Source: Niveispirillum sp.
GTDB taxonomy: Bacteria; Pseudomonadota; Alphaproteobacteria; Azospirillales; Azospirillaceae
Length of the DNA: 38,504 nt
Direction of reading: 5' to 3'
Assembly: GCF_017996735.1 (NCBI RefSeq)
Contig: NZ_JAGOGJ010000063.1
Coordinates: forward strand, 1 to 38,504
Below are positions 9,255-17,697 of this stretch, piece by piece. The number at the start of each line of letters is the position of its first letter. Position 1 is the first letter of the stretch. Position numbers and translations under genes: made by a program. Below the pieces are notes generated by a model. The model saw nothing but the letters and a program-made list of their open reading frames with translations. It had not been told where the DNA came from and did no database searches.

Positions 9255-10688
9255 TCAGCCCGATGGCAATGCGGCTGCGGCCACCGAGCAATCCGGCCAG
9301 CGATCCTTCCACGGACAGGCCAGTTCCAACTCGGCGGCGAGTTCCAGAAGAAGTTTTTCCCGCCCCCGTGCCGCCGCGAACATGCTCCCGATAGGGACCC
9401 CGTCTGCTGCCACGAACAGCGGCAGGGAGAGAGCCGGATTGCCAGACAGATTGTGCAACTGTGTATAGGATACGTAATCGAACATCAGCGCCATCATTTC
9501 CTGAAAATCGCATGTTGGCGCCAGATCGCCGATGGGCAGTGCCGGCCGACGCAGCACGGGCGACAGGATCAGGTCGTATTCCTGGAAGAACCGCTCCATC
9601 CCGGCTGACGCGCTGCCCACTGTGCGATAGAGATGGTCCACATCGACGGCCGTCAGCGCGTTGCCCCACGTGGCAAGGTTCAACGTCCACGGTTCCAGCA
9701 GCACTTCCGCCGCCGCCCGGCTGAGGCGGGCGGCCGTCGCGGTGACCGCCTCGCGCGCCATGTAACCCCAGATGATCTCAAAAGCCCGTGCGGCCGCCCG
9801 TCCGTCGACCGGCAATGACTTGCGTTCCACCATGTGCCCCAGATCGGCGCAAAGTGCGGCCGTGCGCTCGATCACCGCCGCCACCTCCGGCATCGGGGGC
9901 AGACCATCCAGATTCTCCATGACAACGGCAATGCGCAGCCGGCGGCGGACCGGGCGCACGGGCAGAGGCGGCTGGCCGGCCCCGACATCGAAAGCCCAGT
10001 CCACATCCCGCACCGAACGCGACAGCAGCACGTCGCAGGCCAGCAGGTCTTCCATCACATGCTGGTCGCGGGCACGCAAGTTGGCTCCACGTCCCGGCTT
10101 CAGCCCCACCAGGCCGCAGCAACTTGCCGGGATGCGGATGGAGCCGCCGCCATCGGCCGCATGGGCGACAGGCACCATGCCGGATGCCACGGCAGCCGCA
10201 GCCCCACCAGAGGAGCCCCCCGGCGAACGGTCGGCGGCCCAGGGATTGCGGGTCGGACCGTACAGTACCGGTTCGGTTGTCGGCAGCAGGCCGAATTCCG
10301 GCGCGTTGGTCTTGCCCAGCGGGATCAGGCCTGCAGCATCGAAGCCCCGCGTGAAGGGGAAGTCGATGGCGCCCGGCGGTGCGTCGCGCCGCGAGCGTGA
10401 CCCGCTGCGATTGGGCATGCCGGGATAGTCCAGACCATCCTTCAAAAGCCATGGCACACCAGCCATCGGACCGGTGGCAGTGACGGCGCGGCGGCGAGCC
10501 GCATCGTAATCGCGAAAGGTCATGACGTTCAGCAACGGGTCCAATGCCTCGATACGGGCAATGGCGGCTTCCGTCATCTCGGTGGCCGACACCTCGCCGA
10601 CGGCGACCAATGCCGCCTGGTCGTGGGCGTCCAGCCGGCCAAGGGCGAACGCATCGGAACGGCTGGGGACGGATACGAAAGGGCTCAT
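9255..10688 (-). CDS. amidase (amidase signature family)
   Basis: Amidase-signature hydrolase of 477 residues. The Ser-cisSer-Lys triad is complete: Lys83 in WLLKDG, Ser159 in GGSSGG and Ser183 in GGGSIRIPAS, with the usual 24-residue spacing between the two serines. The start at 10688 was chosen because the family fold begins soon after it. A longer frame upstream carries Arg-rich sequence unlike the family. It is the first gene of the minus-strand operon and divergent from dgcN. In context it probably cleaves a carboxamide or peptide bond of a D-amino-acid derivative. Amidases of this family are promiscuous, so the substrate is open. Confidence 0.92.
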   Translation of the reverse strand: MSPFVSVPSRSDAFALGRLDAHDQAALVAVGEVSATEMTEAAIARIEALDPLLNVMTFRDYDAARRRAVTATGPMAGVPWLLKDGLDYPGMPNRSGSRSRRDAPPGAIDFPFTRGFDAAGLIPLGKTNAPEFGLLPTTEPVLYGPTRNPWAADRSPGGSSGGAAAAVASGMVPVAHAADGGGSIRIPASCCGLVGLKPGRGANLRARDQHVMEDLLACDVLLSRSVRDVDWAFDVGAGQPPLPVRPVRRRLRIAVVMENLDGLPPMPEVAAVIERTAALCADLGHMVERKSLPVDGRAAARAFEIIWGYMAREAVTATAARLSRAAAEVLLEPWTLNLATWGNALTAVDVDHLYRTVGSASAGMERFFQEYDLILSPVLRRPALPIGDLAPTCDFQEMMALMFDYVSYTQLHNLSGNPALSLPLFVAADGVPIGSMFAAARGREKLLLELAAELELACPWKDRWPDCSVAAAALPSG

Positions 10689-10912
10689 TTGCGGAAGGTT
10701 CCCTGACAGGCGATCTCGTCGAAAGTCTAGGAACAGGGCGTGGTCACTTCTTCGCCGTCTGATCGGCACATTTCGCCAATCGGCCGGAATGTGCGCTGCC
10801 GCCCCGAAAGGCGAAGCGCCGTCGCTTCCTGGCAAAGCGACCATGTCGGCAGCGGCTCCACAATCCCTCTATCAGGCGCTGTCGCGCCGGCATGCAGCAA
10901 TGGAGGTATAAA
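10689..10912. promoter_or_regulatory. divergent amidase/dgcN regulatory region with inverted repeats
   Basis: This 224-bp intergenic stretch drives the minus-strand operon and dgcN in opposite directions. Two inverted repeats are visible: GCACATT/AATGTGC (10766-10772 and 10788-10794) and GAAGCG-CCGT-CGCTTC (10813-10828). Either may be the binding site of the AraC regulator encoded in the operon, though AraC proteins often use direct repeats. No convincing sigma-70 boxes were identified. Confidence 0.4.
10902..10906 (+). promoter_or_regulatory. ribosome binding site that sets a TTG start for dgcN
   Basis: GGAGG is followed by six bases and then TTG (10913). The in-frame ATG at 10892 lies upstream of this Shine-Dalgarno and would place it inside the coding region. 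The TTG form begins with RTPFLLFLGDA after the initiator Met, close to what is expected for this family. Confidence 0.7.
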
Positions 10913-11905
10913 TTGCGGACACCGTTTCTTTTGTTCCTTGGTGACGCGCGGGAATTCGGCGCTGCCAAAACAGCCGGCGGCATCCGCCAATGGCGTCCGG
11001 AAATCAGCATCGGGCAGCTACGGCTGCCCGGCTGCGGCGTTGATCTGGGCATCCCCGACATGACCCCCGCCGAAGCGGCGGCCAAGGGTGTGGCCACGAT
11101 GGTCGTGGGCGTGGTCAATATCGGCGGGTTCATTCCGCCGCACTGGGTCGCCTCCATCATTGCCGCCCTGGAAGCCGGTCTCGATGTGGCCGCCGGCATG
11201 CACCAAAGGCTGGCTGACATACCGGAAGTGGCAGCGACCGCCCGCCGTCTTGGTCGTTCCATCCATGACGTGCGCCAGCCGACACGCAGCTTCGTGCCGG
11301 GCAGTGGTGTGAAGCGCAGCGGCAAGCGGCTGCTGACGGTCGGCATCGACTGCGCCGTTGGCAAGAAATACACCGCCCTGGCAATCGAGAAGGCGATGCG
11401 CGCGCGCGGATTGAAAGCCGACTTCCGCGCGACCGGCCAGACGGGCATCCTGATCACCGGGCACGGCGTAGCCATTGACGCCGTGGTCGCGGATTTCATC
11501 TCAGGCGCCGCCGAATGGCTGTCGCCCGATAATGAACCCGACCACTGGGACGTGATCGAGGGCCAGGGATCGCTTTTCCACCCGGCCTATGCTGGTGTGA
11601 CACTCGGTCTGATCCATGGCAGCCAGCCCGACGCATTGGTCATCTGCCACGAACCCATACGCACGCACCTGCTGGGGCTGGATTATCCGGTTCCCGACCT
11701 GAAAACCTGCATCGAGCGCAATGTGGAGGCCGCCCGCCTGACCAATCCCGCCGCCAGGGCCGTCGGCATCAGCGTCAACACCAGCCGCATGGCCACGGAC
11801 AGCATCGATGATGCTATCCGGCGGATTGAGGATGAAACCGGATTGCCCTGCTGCGATCCCATCCGGCATGGTGCGGGACGCATTGTCGATTACCTGATGA
11901 ACTGA
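10913..11905 (+). CDS. dgcN: DUF1611 family N-acetyltransferase DgcN type
   Basis: Protein of 330 residues in the DUF1611 family, with an N-terminal Rossmann-like part (TPFLLFLGDA, later MVVGVVNIGGF) and a C-terminal P-loop domain with GIDCAVGKKYT near residues 144-154. DgcN from D-glutamate-using bacteria belongs to this family and acetylates D-glutamate so that DgcA can racemise it. The TTG start is chosen from the GGAGG site six bases upstream. An ATG at 10892 would add seven residues. The gene is alone on the plus strand, divergent from the amidase operon that carries dgcA. Separate but co-regulated transcription is likely. The function is inferred from family and context. Confidence 0.85.
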   Translation: MRTPFLLFLGDAREFGAAKTAGGIRQWRPEISIGQLRLPGCGVDLGIPDMTPAEAAAKGVATMVVGVVNIGGFIPPHWVASIIAALEAGLDVAAGMHQRLADIPEVAATARRLGRSIHDVRQPTRSFVPGSGVKRSGKRLLTVGIDCAVGKKYTALAIEKAMRARGLKADFRATGQTGILITGHGVAIDAVVADFISGAAEWLSPDNEPDHWDVIEGQGSLFHPAYAGVTLGLIHGSQPDALVICHEPIRTHLLGLDYPVPDLKTCIERNVEAARLTNPAARAVGISVNTSRMATDSIDDAIRRIEDETGLPCCDPIRHGAGRIVDYLMN

Positions 11906-11920
11906 CCCGGCAATAGGGGA

Positions 11921-11945
11921 GGGGGATGGATGGTTGACATCCCCC
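11921..11945 (+). terminator. hairpin downstream of dgcN
   Basis: GGGGGATG (11921-11928) pairs with CATCCCCC (11938-11945) across a 9-nt loop, 15 bases after the dgcN stop codon. The stem can be extended imperfectly by AGGGGA and TCTCCC. No T-run follows, so termination strength is uncertain. Confidence 0.45.
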
Positions 11946-11958
11946 TGTTCTCCCGCCC

Positions 11959-12054
11959 CTAATTCGACGGGGCAATCGTCACACACAGCCCGTCCATTTC
12001 CGTTGTGACGGGTATCTGGCAGGCAAGTCGGGAACCGGGCCACCTGTACGGGGT
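11959..12054 (-). pseudogene. 2Fe-2S ferredoxin C-terminal remnant
   Basis: One minus-strand frame reads SRLACQIPVTTEMDGLCVT followed by IAPSN and a stop. This matches the C-terminus of adrenodoxin/P450-type 2Fe-2S ferredoxins: the RLxCQI motif holds the fourth cluster Cys, followed by the (T/D)xLDGLxV strand. Only about 32 codons remain and a stop codon (12055-12057) closes the frame upstream, so the first three Cys ligands are gone. It sits exactly between the dgcN locus and the acyl-CoA cluster, as expected for a scar left by deletion or insertion. It could have served a cytochrome P450 or oxygenase that is no longer present. Confidence 0.7.
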
Positions 12055-12125
12055 TCACTCAGACATGGTGGGTGGCCGCGCCGGCTTCCTGATCTGCCGT
12101 TCACGGCTTGACACCCGTTCCATGG

Positions 12126-13238
12126 TCAATTTTTAGTGGGCTTGTTTGGCGTAATAAGGAACTTTTGACCCGTCGCCTTCTGTGCGAACTGGATAAAATT
12201 CGACGGTACAAGAACGTCATCCAGCGAGAGGCAAGTAGAAAATCTGGTCGAAAAGGTTGTTTTCATCTGCTGCGATACTCGTTTCCACGCCTCCGTCTTC
12301 CTCTGCTGTGACATTGGCAGCAGCCAGCCGGCAACATTCCACGAAAAATCAAACCCACGCTGGATTTGGATGGGCTGGTCGTCAAGGCAGCCATAGACAT
12401 AAACAGTCTTGCGGGTCATCGATCCATACCGGCTATATCGCGACACATGCCGAAGGGCCACCGTTTCCATGCCGTCAAGGAGCTGATTGACAAGGGCACC
12501 ACTGCCGATGGCGTCAAAGGCTATTGTCGCGCGGGTCTTTTCCAGCGCATCCACGAGCTGATCTGAAAAATCCTCGTCACTGGACACGCAGACATATTGT
12601 GCACCTTGGCTGCGCAACAAATCGGCCTGCTCTTTTCTTCGGACAACATTCACCAGCGGGATACCGTCATCGATGCAGATCCGGTTCAGCATCTGTCCCA
12701 GACTGGAGGCGGCAGCAGTGTGAACGAGTGCCGCGTGACCTTCGGCCCGCATTGTGTCGGTCATGGCGAGCGCGGTCAGCGGGTTGACCAGGCTGGCTGC
12801 GCCTTCGACGGCCGTGATGCCGTCAGGCAGGACATAGCAAGCCTTGGCCGGAACGCGGATATACTCGGCATACATGGCGTGGCCCAGACAAGCGACCGTC
12901 TTGCCGATGAGATGGGTTACGTTCTCGCCGGCGGCGATGACCACGCCTGCACCTTCGTTGCCCACCGCCATCGGCGTGCCGACCCGCCCGGCGAGTTCTG
13001 CCCTTCGTTCGGCGGGGATGGTGGCTTCCAGGACAGGCCTGTCAGCCGTGCCCGCCGTTCGAAGTGTTGCCAGATCGGCGGACGCGATAAGCAGCGCAAG
13101 ATCGGACGGATTTATCGGTGCCGCGTCAATGCGGATTATGACATCGTCCGCTGCCGGGAGGCCGGTTTCCACGTCCTCGGCATAAAGCGTGACCACTCCA
13201 TCGGCTTGCAGCAGACTAAACAGCTTCCTGCCCTTCAT
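12126..13238 (-). CDS. zinc-less medium-chain reductase (quinone/enoyl reductase type)
   Basis: MDR-superfamily NADPH-dependent oxidoreductase of 370 residues. The N-terminal GroES-like part has the AAPINPSDL motif typical of quinone oxidoreductases and enoyl-(thioester) reductases, and the nucleotide fold has HTAAASSLGQML. The four Cys of the structural zinc site of alcohol dehydrogenases are absent. AAGGAA lies upstream of the ATG, which is inside the 3' end of the SDR gene (23-bp overlap). In this cluster it may reduce an alpha,beta-unsaturated ketone or enoyl-CoA intermediate. It is the last gene of the minus-strand arm. Confidence 0.88.
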   Translation of the reverse strand: MKGRKLFSLLQADGVVTLYAEDVETGLPAADDVIIRIDAAPINPSDLALLIASADLATLRTAGTADRPVLEATIPAERRAELAGRVGTPMAVGNEGAGVVIAAGENVTHLIGKTVACLGHAMYAEYIRVPAKACYVLPDGITAVEGAASLVNPLTALAMTDTMRAEGHAALVHTAAASSLGQMLNRICIDDGIPLVNVVRRKEQADLLRSQGAQYVCVSSDEDFSDQLVDALEKTRATIAFDAIGSGALVNQLLDGMETVALRHVSRYSRYGSMTRKTVYVYGCLDDQPIQIQRGFDFSWNVAGWLLPMSQQRKTEAWKRVSQQMKTTFSTRFSTCLSLDDVLVPSNFIQFAQKATGQKFLITPNKPTKN

Positions 13239-14052
13239 TGGATGGCTCTTTCCTTAAATGGGTTGTTTTGTTTCCTTTGGAAACGCGCTTTCCGCGTCCG
13301 GCTGCAAAGCCGCCATCGACGACGACGATCTGGCCGGTGATGAAGGATGCGGAATCCGAGCACAAATGGACGATGGTCCCGGCAATTTCTTCGGGTTCCG
13401 CGAACCGACCCATTGGAACCTCGGCCAGCAGAAGATCGGTGATGCCGGAATTGCCCCGCATGCCATGGGTGAGGTCGGTGGCGACGTAGCCGGGGGCAAC
13501 ACCGTTGACGCGCACCCCCCGGTCCGCCCATTCCACGGCCAGCGTGCGGGTCATCGCATCAAGACCGCCCTTGGTTGCCACATATGGCAGCCCACGATTG
13601 ACACCAACCGTGGCGGTGACGGAGGAAACCGACACGATGCTGCCGAACCCTTGTGCGAGCATGTGTCGACCCACCGCCTGTACGGCAAAGAAGACGCCGC
13701 GCAGGTTGATCGCCATCACCTCGTCCCAGATTTCCGGTGTGATATTCTCCGCTCTGACCCAGTAGGGACTGATGCCCGCATTGGCGACCAGCGCGTCAAT
13801 TCTGCCGAATTGGGCGGCGATGGTGTCAATGACCGATCGGCTTGCCACCACGTCACCAACATCCATAGCAAAGGCAAAGGCCTCAGCCCCCAGGGCCCGC
13901 GCCTCGGCGGCAACCGTCTCGGCGGGTTCGAGCGAGCGGCCGGTTACGATGACGGTTGCCCCGGCATCGGCCAGTGCCAGCGCTGCGGCGCGGCCGATGC
14001 CCCTTGTGCCGCCGATAACCAGAACAATCTTACCGTCGCAGGAACCGGCCAT
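13216..14052 (-). CDS. short-chain dehydrogenase/reductase (SDR)
   Basis: Classical SDR of 278 residues. The cofactor motif is IGGTRGIG (residues 13-20, with Ile in place of the usual Thr), followed by NAG (91-93) and catalytic Ser144, Tyr157 and Lys161. The fold ends at VVVDGGFAAG. A basic tail of about 24 residues (GKRVSKGNKTTHLRKEPSNE) follows that classical SDRs normally lack, and it spans the overlap with the next gene. The ATG at 14052 overlaps the acyl-CoA dehydrogenase stop by one base (TGATG). The longer frame at 14064 uses TTG and is less likely. Likely role: oxidation of a hydroxyacyl-CoA or cyclic alcohol intermediate. Confidence 0.9.
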   Translation of the reverse strand: MAGSCDGKIVLVIGGTRGIGRAAALALADAGATVIVTGRSLEPAETVAAEARALGAEAFAFAMDVGDVVASRSVIDTIAAQFGRIDALVANAGISPYWVRAENITPEIWDEVMAINLRGVFFAVQAVGRHMLAQGFGSIVSVSSVTATVGVNRGLPYVATKGGLDAMTRTLAVEWADRGVRVNGVAPGYVATDLTHGMRGNSGITDLLLAEVPMGRFAEPEEIAGTIVHLCSDSASFITGQIVVVDGGFAAGRGKRVSKGNKTTHLRKEPSNEGQEAV

Positions 14053-15272
14053 CACGCGTTCCAATCATATCCTGAGAGGAATTTGCCGGCGGCGACAGCG
14101 ATCTGAATGGTGGGGGGACCCTCCTCAAGCCAGTTCAGGCGCGCATCGCGATAGAGGCGCTCGATCCGATGGGCCCGCGTGTATCCGATACCGCCATGGA
14201 TGAGCAGCGCACGATCCGTGACCCTGCCGACGGCTTCCAGGCCGAACAACTTGCACATCGATGCTTCCGCGGGGATGCGCCGTCCCTGATCCCATTTGTT
14301 GGCCGCATCATCGATCATGCCGCGCAAGGCATAAATGTCAGTGCCCATTTCCGCGAGGTAACGCTGGATTGCCTGACGGGAGCCGATGGGCTTGCCGAAG
14401 GTCACCCGGCGCTTCGCGAATGCAAGCGAAAGCTCAAACGAACGTTCAGCCGTTCCCAGCGACGTTGCCGCAATGAACACTCGGCTGATTTCCAGCAGTT
14501 CCTCCATCTGGGTGAGGCCCTGGCCCTCCTTGCCGATGATCCGGTTCGCCGGCACGCGGACATTGACTAGGTCCAGTTGACCATGCTCGCCACCCTTGCA
14601 GCCCATTGTTTCCGGCAAAGGCGTGATCGTGAAACCGGGCGTTCCCCGGTCCACCAGGATGGCGCTGATACCGGCGGCGCCGGCGCTGGAGTCCGTCTTG
14701 CAGATGATGATGAAATGGCTGGCGATGTCGGAATTTGTGATCAGCCATTTTCGCCCGTTAATGACATAATCGTCCCCGTCGCGAACCGCCGTCGTCCCGA
14801 TATCCATGCCGGTCCCATGGTCCGGTTCGGTCAGGCCGAAAGCGACGGATTTTCGGCCCTGGGCAACATCAGGCAAGATTTCCTGCAGCATCTCCTCTGA
14901 CGCGGCTTCAAGCAAACCGTGGCTGGCGGAATTGTGTACATGCACCAGCACCCGGATACCCCCCTGGATTTTTGAAAATTCCGAAAGGATGGGAAGGTAT
15001 TGCCTGGTGGAGAGACCGATTCCACCATACCGCTTGGGTATCAACAAACCGAACGCCCCCATATTCCGGAGCAACGGATCTACGATTTCGTGCGGTACAT
15101 GCTCATTATTTTCAATCTCCTCTTCAAGCGGATCAAGGTCACGCCAAATGGCCTCAAAAATCTGCGTCTTGAATTCCTGATACTCTTTCTCTGGAAGCGC
15201 ACTCTCTTCAATATTCTTGCGCATCACCACCGTATTGCTGGGCTGGTCCATCACGTTGGTCAGTGCCGGCAT
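14052..15272 (-). CDS. acyl-CoA dehydrogenase
   Basis: FAD-dependent acyl-CoA dehydrogenase of 406 residues, complete across the three domains. Visible signatures are GLTEPDHGTGMD and INGRKWLITN for flavin and substrate binding, RVTFGKPIGSRQAIQ in the C-terminal helices, and LIHGGIGYTRAHRIERLYRDAR near the end. The general base Glu is retained in the LEEGPPTIQ segment. AGGAGG stands five bases before the ATG. The 259-bp gap upstream holds the TGAC-N6-GTCA site at 15394. It should introduce the 2,3 double bond into an acyl-CoA of unknown structure. The N-terminus of about 30 residues before the first helix is slightly longer than usual. Confidence 0.93.
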   Translation of the reverse strand: MPALTNVMDQPSNTVVMRKNIEESALPEKEYQEFKTQIFEAIWRDLDPLEEEIENNEHVPHEIVDPLLRNMGAFGLLIPKRYGGIGLSTRQYLPILSEFSKIQGGIRVLVHVHNSASHGLLEAASEEMLQEILPDVAQGRKSVAFGLTEPDHGTGMDIGTTAVRDGDDYVINGRKWLITNSDIASHFIIICKTDSSAGAAGISAILVDRGTPGFTITPLPETMGCKGGEHGQLDLVNVRVPANRIIGKEGQGLTQMEELLEISRVFIAATSLGTAERSFELSLAFAKRRVTFGKPIGSRQAIQRYLAEMGTDIYALRGMIDDAANKWDQGRRIPAEASMCKLFGLEAVGRVTDRALLIHGGIGYTRAHRIERLYRDARLNWLEEGPPTIQIAVAAGKFLSGYDWNA

Positions 15273-15393
15273 GCCATCCTCCTGTTTACCCTGCTGATTT
15301 GCCTCCCTGCGCCTGCGACCGCGTGCATCGGCTCGTTTCGACCGAGACGGACATGATGCAATTGCACAGGATTTGGGTCGGGATATGGTAAAG

Positions 15394-15407
15394 TGACCAT
15401 AACGTCA
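15394..15407. promoter_or_regulatory. TGAC-N6-GTCA operator, acyl-CoA dehydrogenase promoter
   Basis: TGAC-CATAAC-GTCA lies 122 bases upstream of the acyl-CoA dehydrogenase ATG. It has the same half-sites and six-base spacing as the sites at 16373 and 21801. It probably binds the TetR regulator encoded at 22085. Confidence 0.5.
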
Positions 15408-15531
15408 GAAATGATCGCGCCAGGTCGCAGGCCGGATCAATTTCGAGCGTTGGCGGCAATGATCGTGCCGGCTTCGCGCGTGGGAAACGGCAAAGCTCTC
15501 TACCGCTTCCTCTTGCCCGGATACGCGCCGC

Positions 15532-16323
15532 TCAACAGCCTTTGAAGCTAGGCTTGCGTTTTTCATTGAAGGCGGCGATGCCTTCACGCATGTCATGACT
15601 GTGATTGTGCAGCGCGCTGGCCAGCAGTTCCAGCCTCAAGGCGGTATCCAGGGGCTGTTCCAGCCCATCGTCCACCAGCATTTTGACCTGCTTCAGCGCA
15701 AGCGGACTTTTGGATGACAACTTGTCCACGATGCGGTCGACGGTGGTTTCCAATGCACCATCCTGTGAGACCTCGTTTACCAGGCCGCAAGCCATCAGAT
15801 CCGCGGCTGGCCGCAGTTCACCGGTGAACAGAAGATATTTGGCCCGCGTCGGCCCGATCTTACGGGGAAGGCGCACCGAAGCGCCACCGCCCGGCAGCAG
15901 CCCGAAATTGGCGTGGCCGTCGCCGATCTGCGCCTTTGCCGAGGCGACCACAAGATCGCAGCAAAGAAGCAGTTCCGTGCCGCCACCGGTCGACAGGCCA
16001 TTCACGGCGCAAATGACCGGCTTGGGAAACTTCTCCAGCCGCAGCATAAGTTCCATCACCTGATTCAGAAAATTCGCGGTTTCGCGCTCGCGATGCTCCT
16101 CAGGTAGGTCACCCAGGAATTTCAAGTCCGCACCGGCGCAGAAGGCGCGACCGGTACCGGTCACGACCACGGCAATGATGTCGGGATTACCCTCAGCCAG
16201 CGTGAGCGCCTCATCAAACTCTCGGGCCAACCCGGGATTGATGGTGTTCAGCGCGTCCGGGCGGTTCAGGCGGATCCAGGCCCCCCGTCCGCGTTCTTCA
16301 TAGGCAATATCCTCAAATCGCAT
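15532..16323 (-). CDS. enoyl-CoA hydratase/isomerase family protein
   Basis: Crotonase-fold protein of 263 residues. The oxyanion-hole segments AFCAGADL (60-67) and NGLSTGGG (108-115) are present. Glu117 matches the first catalytic Glu of rat enoyl-CoA hydratase (Glu144). The position of the second (Glu164), 20 residues later, is His137, so simple hydration by the standard two-Glu mechanism is doubtful. It could be an isomerase, a hydrolase or a hydratase with altered chemistry. The ATG has GGGGGA eight bases upstream. The operator pair at 16351-16390 lies just upstream of the start. Confidence 0.9.
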   Translation of the reverse strand: MRFEDIAYEERGRGAWIRLNRPDALNTINPGLAREFDEALTLAEGNPDIIAVVVTGTGRAFCAGADLKFLGDLPEEHRERETANFLNQVMELMLRLEKFPKPVICAVNGLSTGGGTELLLCCDLVVASAKAQIGDGHANFGLLPGGGASVRLPRKIGPTRAKYLLFTGELRPAADLMACGLVNEVSQDGALETTVDRIVDKLSSKSPLALKQVKMLVDDGLEQPLDTALRLELLASALHNHSHDMREGIAAFNEKRKPSFKGC

Positions 16324-16351
16324 AAGCAGAGTCCCCCGTTCGATTTCAAGA

Positions 16352-16390
16352 ATTGACTATCAGATGTCATGAATTGACTATAAAGTCAAT
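16352..16390. promoter_or_regulatory. operator pair in the enoyl-CoA hydratase promoter
   Basis: The stronger site ATTGACTATAAAGTCAAT (16373-16390) is a perfect palindrome around a four-base centre. A second copy of ATTGACTAT begins at 16352, with a GTCAT half-site after eight bases. Both lie 30-67 bases upstream of the minus-strand ATG at 16323, where a repressor would block transcription. The stretch is AT-rich compared with its flanks. Confidence 0.6.
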
Positions 16391-16470
16391 ATCATTTGAA
16401 CTGATGGTAATTGCCGCCTTTTGGGGCGCGTTCATGTGCGGCTTTGGGTGGCCCCCAAGGGTGATGCTGA

Positions 16471-17697
16471 CTATGCCTTGTCCGATGTCTCGTTCCGGGG
16501 AAATGGAGGCATCAGGCAAAAAACGATCGCGCTCAGGAAAAGCACGGCGGAGGCACCCGCCAGTCCGATGTGATAATGTCCGAAATAATCCGCCGACCAT
16601 CCATACCAGAGCGGTGAGAGCGCGGCTCCGGCCAGAAATACGCAGACAAGAACACCAAATATTCTGCCGAAATGTGCCTGCCGAAAGTACCGGCCCACCA
16701 GATAGCCCAGCAGATCGGCTTCCGCGCCATAGGCAAGTCCGGCCGCTATAGCTCCGATCACCGCTGCCGGGGCGCCGACTGCGCCGAAAATTGCAAAGCC
16801 GAGACCGCTTATCGAAAAAATCACGGCCGCAACCTTCGGCGCGAAAAATCTGTCGGCGAGCAAGCCTGTGCCCAGCCTTGCGATGGCCTGTGTCAGACCG
16901 ACCAGACCGAGAAGCAATGCCCCTGTCTCGGCACTGATGCCGTCATCCTTCAGCATGGCGGCCAGATGGGTGATGATACCGGGCGCCGCGAGTGCCGCCG
17001 ACAGGATCGCCACGACAAGCAACTGAAATGTGCGATCCCGGACGAGGCGCACATAGTTCAGTGGCACCGGTACCACTGTTTCGCGGGCGACCGCGACGTT
17101 GCGTCCGGAGCGAAGCAGCATCAGGGCAACCGGGGCGATGATAATAATCACGGCTGCATGGGTCAGATATCCAACCCGCCAACCGTAAGAAAGGATCACG
17201 GCCTGGATAACGACCGGGGCCAGGGCACTAAGGCCAGCGGTCCCGGTGATCATAAGGCCGAGCGCCGTGCCTTTGCTGAGGTGGAAACGGCTGTTGACGA
17301 TCCTGGCATAGGGCAGGGCGCCACAACCGGCGCCCAGCAGAGCCATGCCCCCCATAGCTAGGTAAAATGACGTGAGCGTATCAATGCGGCTGAGTGCGAT
17401 CAGGGCTGCAACCTGGATGACCAGGCCCGGAACAATGATACGCCGTTCGCCAAAGCGGTCGCACAACGCGCCAATGACCGGCGCTGCTACGCCCAGGCCG
17501 ATGGCAAACAAGGTTGTTCCCAGAGAAATGGCGGATCTGCTCCATCCCTTGTCCGCCTGAAGAGCGACCATGAACAGACCCGACGTGTAGAAGGGCAACG
17601 CATGGACGCCCACGCTTGATCCCAGCGTGGAACCGAGCAGTGTCCGCCAGCCCGACAGAATTTCCCCGAGCCGTGGCGATGAAGGGGCCGCGTTCAT
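16471..17697 (-). CDS. MFS transporter
   Basis: Twelve-segment major facilitator of 408 residues. The A-motif-like loop between TM2 and TM3 is GALCDRFGERRIIVPG, and the matching loop in the second half is GLLADRFFAPKV. It resembles the oxalate/formate and monocarboxylate branch of MFS carriers in overall pattern. The ATG overlaps the stop codon of the alpha/beta hydrolase gene (ATGA), so the two are translationally coupled. In this cluster it probably imports the carboxylic acid or neutral precursor that is degraded. The direction and the substrate are inference. Confidence 0.9.
   Translation of the reverse strand: MNAAPSSPRLGEILSGWRTLLGSTLGSSVGVHALPFYTSGLFMVALQADKGWSRSAISLGTTLFAIGLGVAAPVIGALCDRFGERRIIVPGLVIQVAALIALSRIDTLTSFYLAMGGMALLGAGCGALPYARIVNSRFHLSKGTALGLMITGTAGLSALAPVVIQAVILSYGWRVGYLTHAAVIIIIAPVALMLLRSGRNVAVARETVVPVPLNYVRLVRDRTFQLLVVAILSAALAAPGIITHLAAMLKDDGISAETGALLLGLVGLTQAIARLGTGLLADRFFAPKVAAVIFSISGLGFAIFGAVGAPAAVIGAIAAGLAYGAEADLLGYLVGRYFRQAHFGRIFGVLVCVFLAGAALSPLWYGWSADYFGHYHIGLAGASAVLFLSAIVFCLMPPFPRNETSDKA

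Noticed and set aside
15405..15596. 63-codon minus-strand frame after the crotonase gene
   Set aside because: It overlaps the end of the crotonase frame and has no recognisable content.
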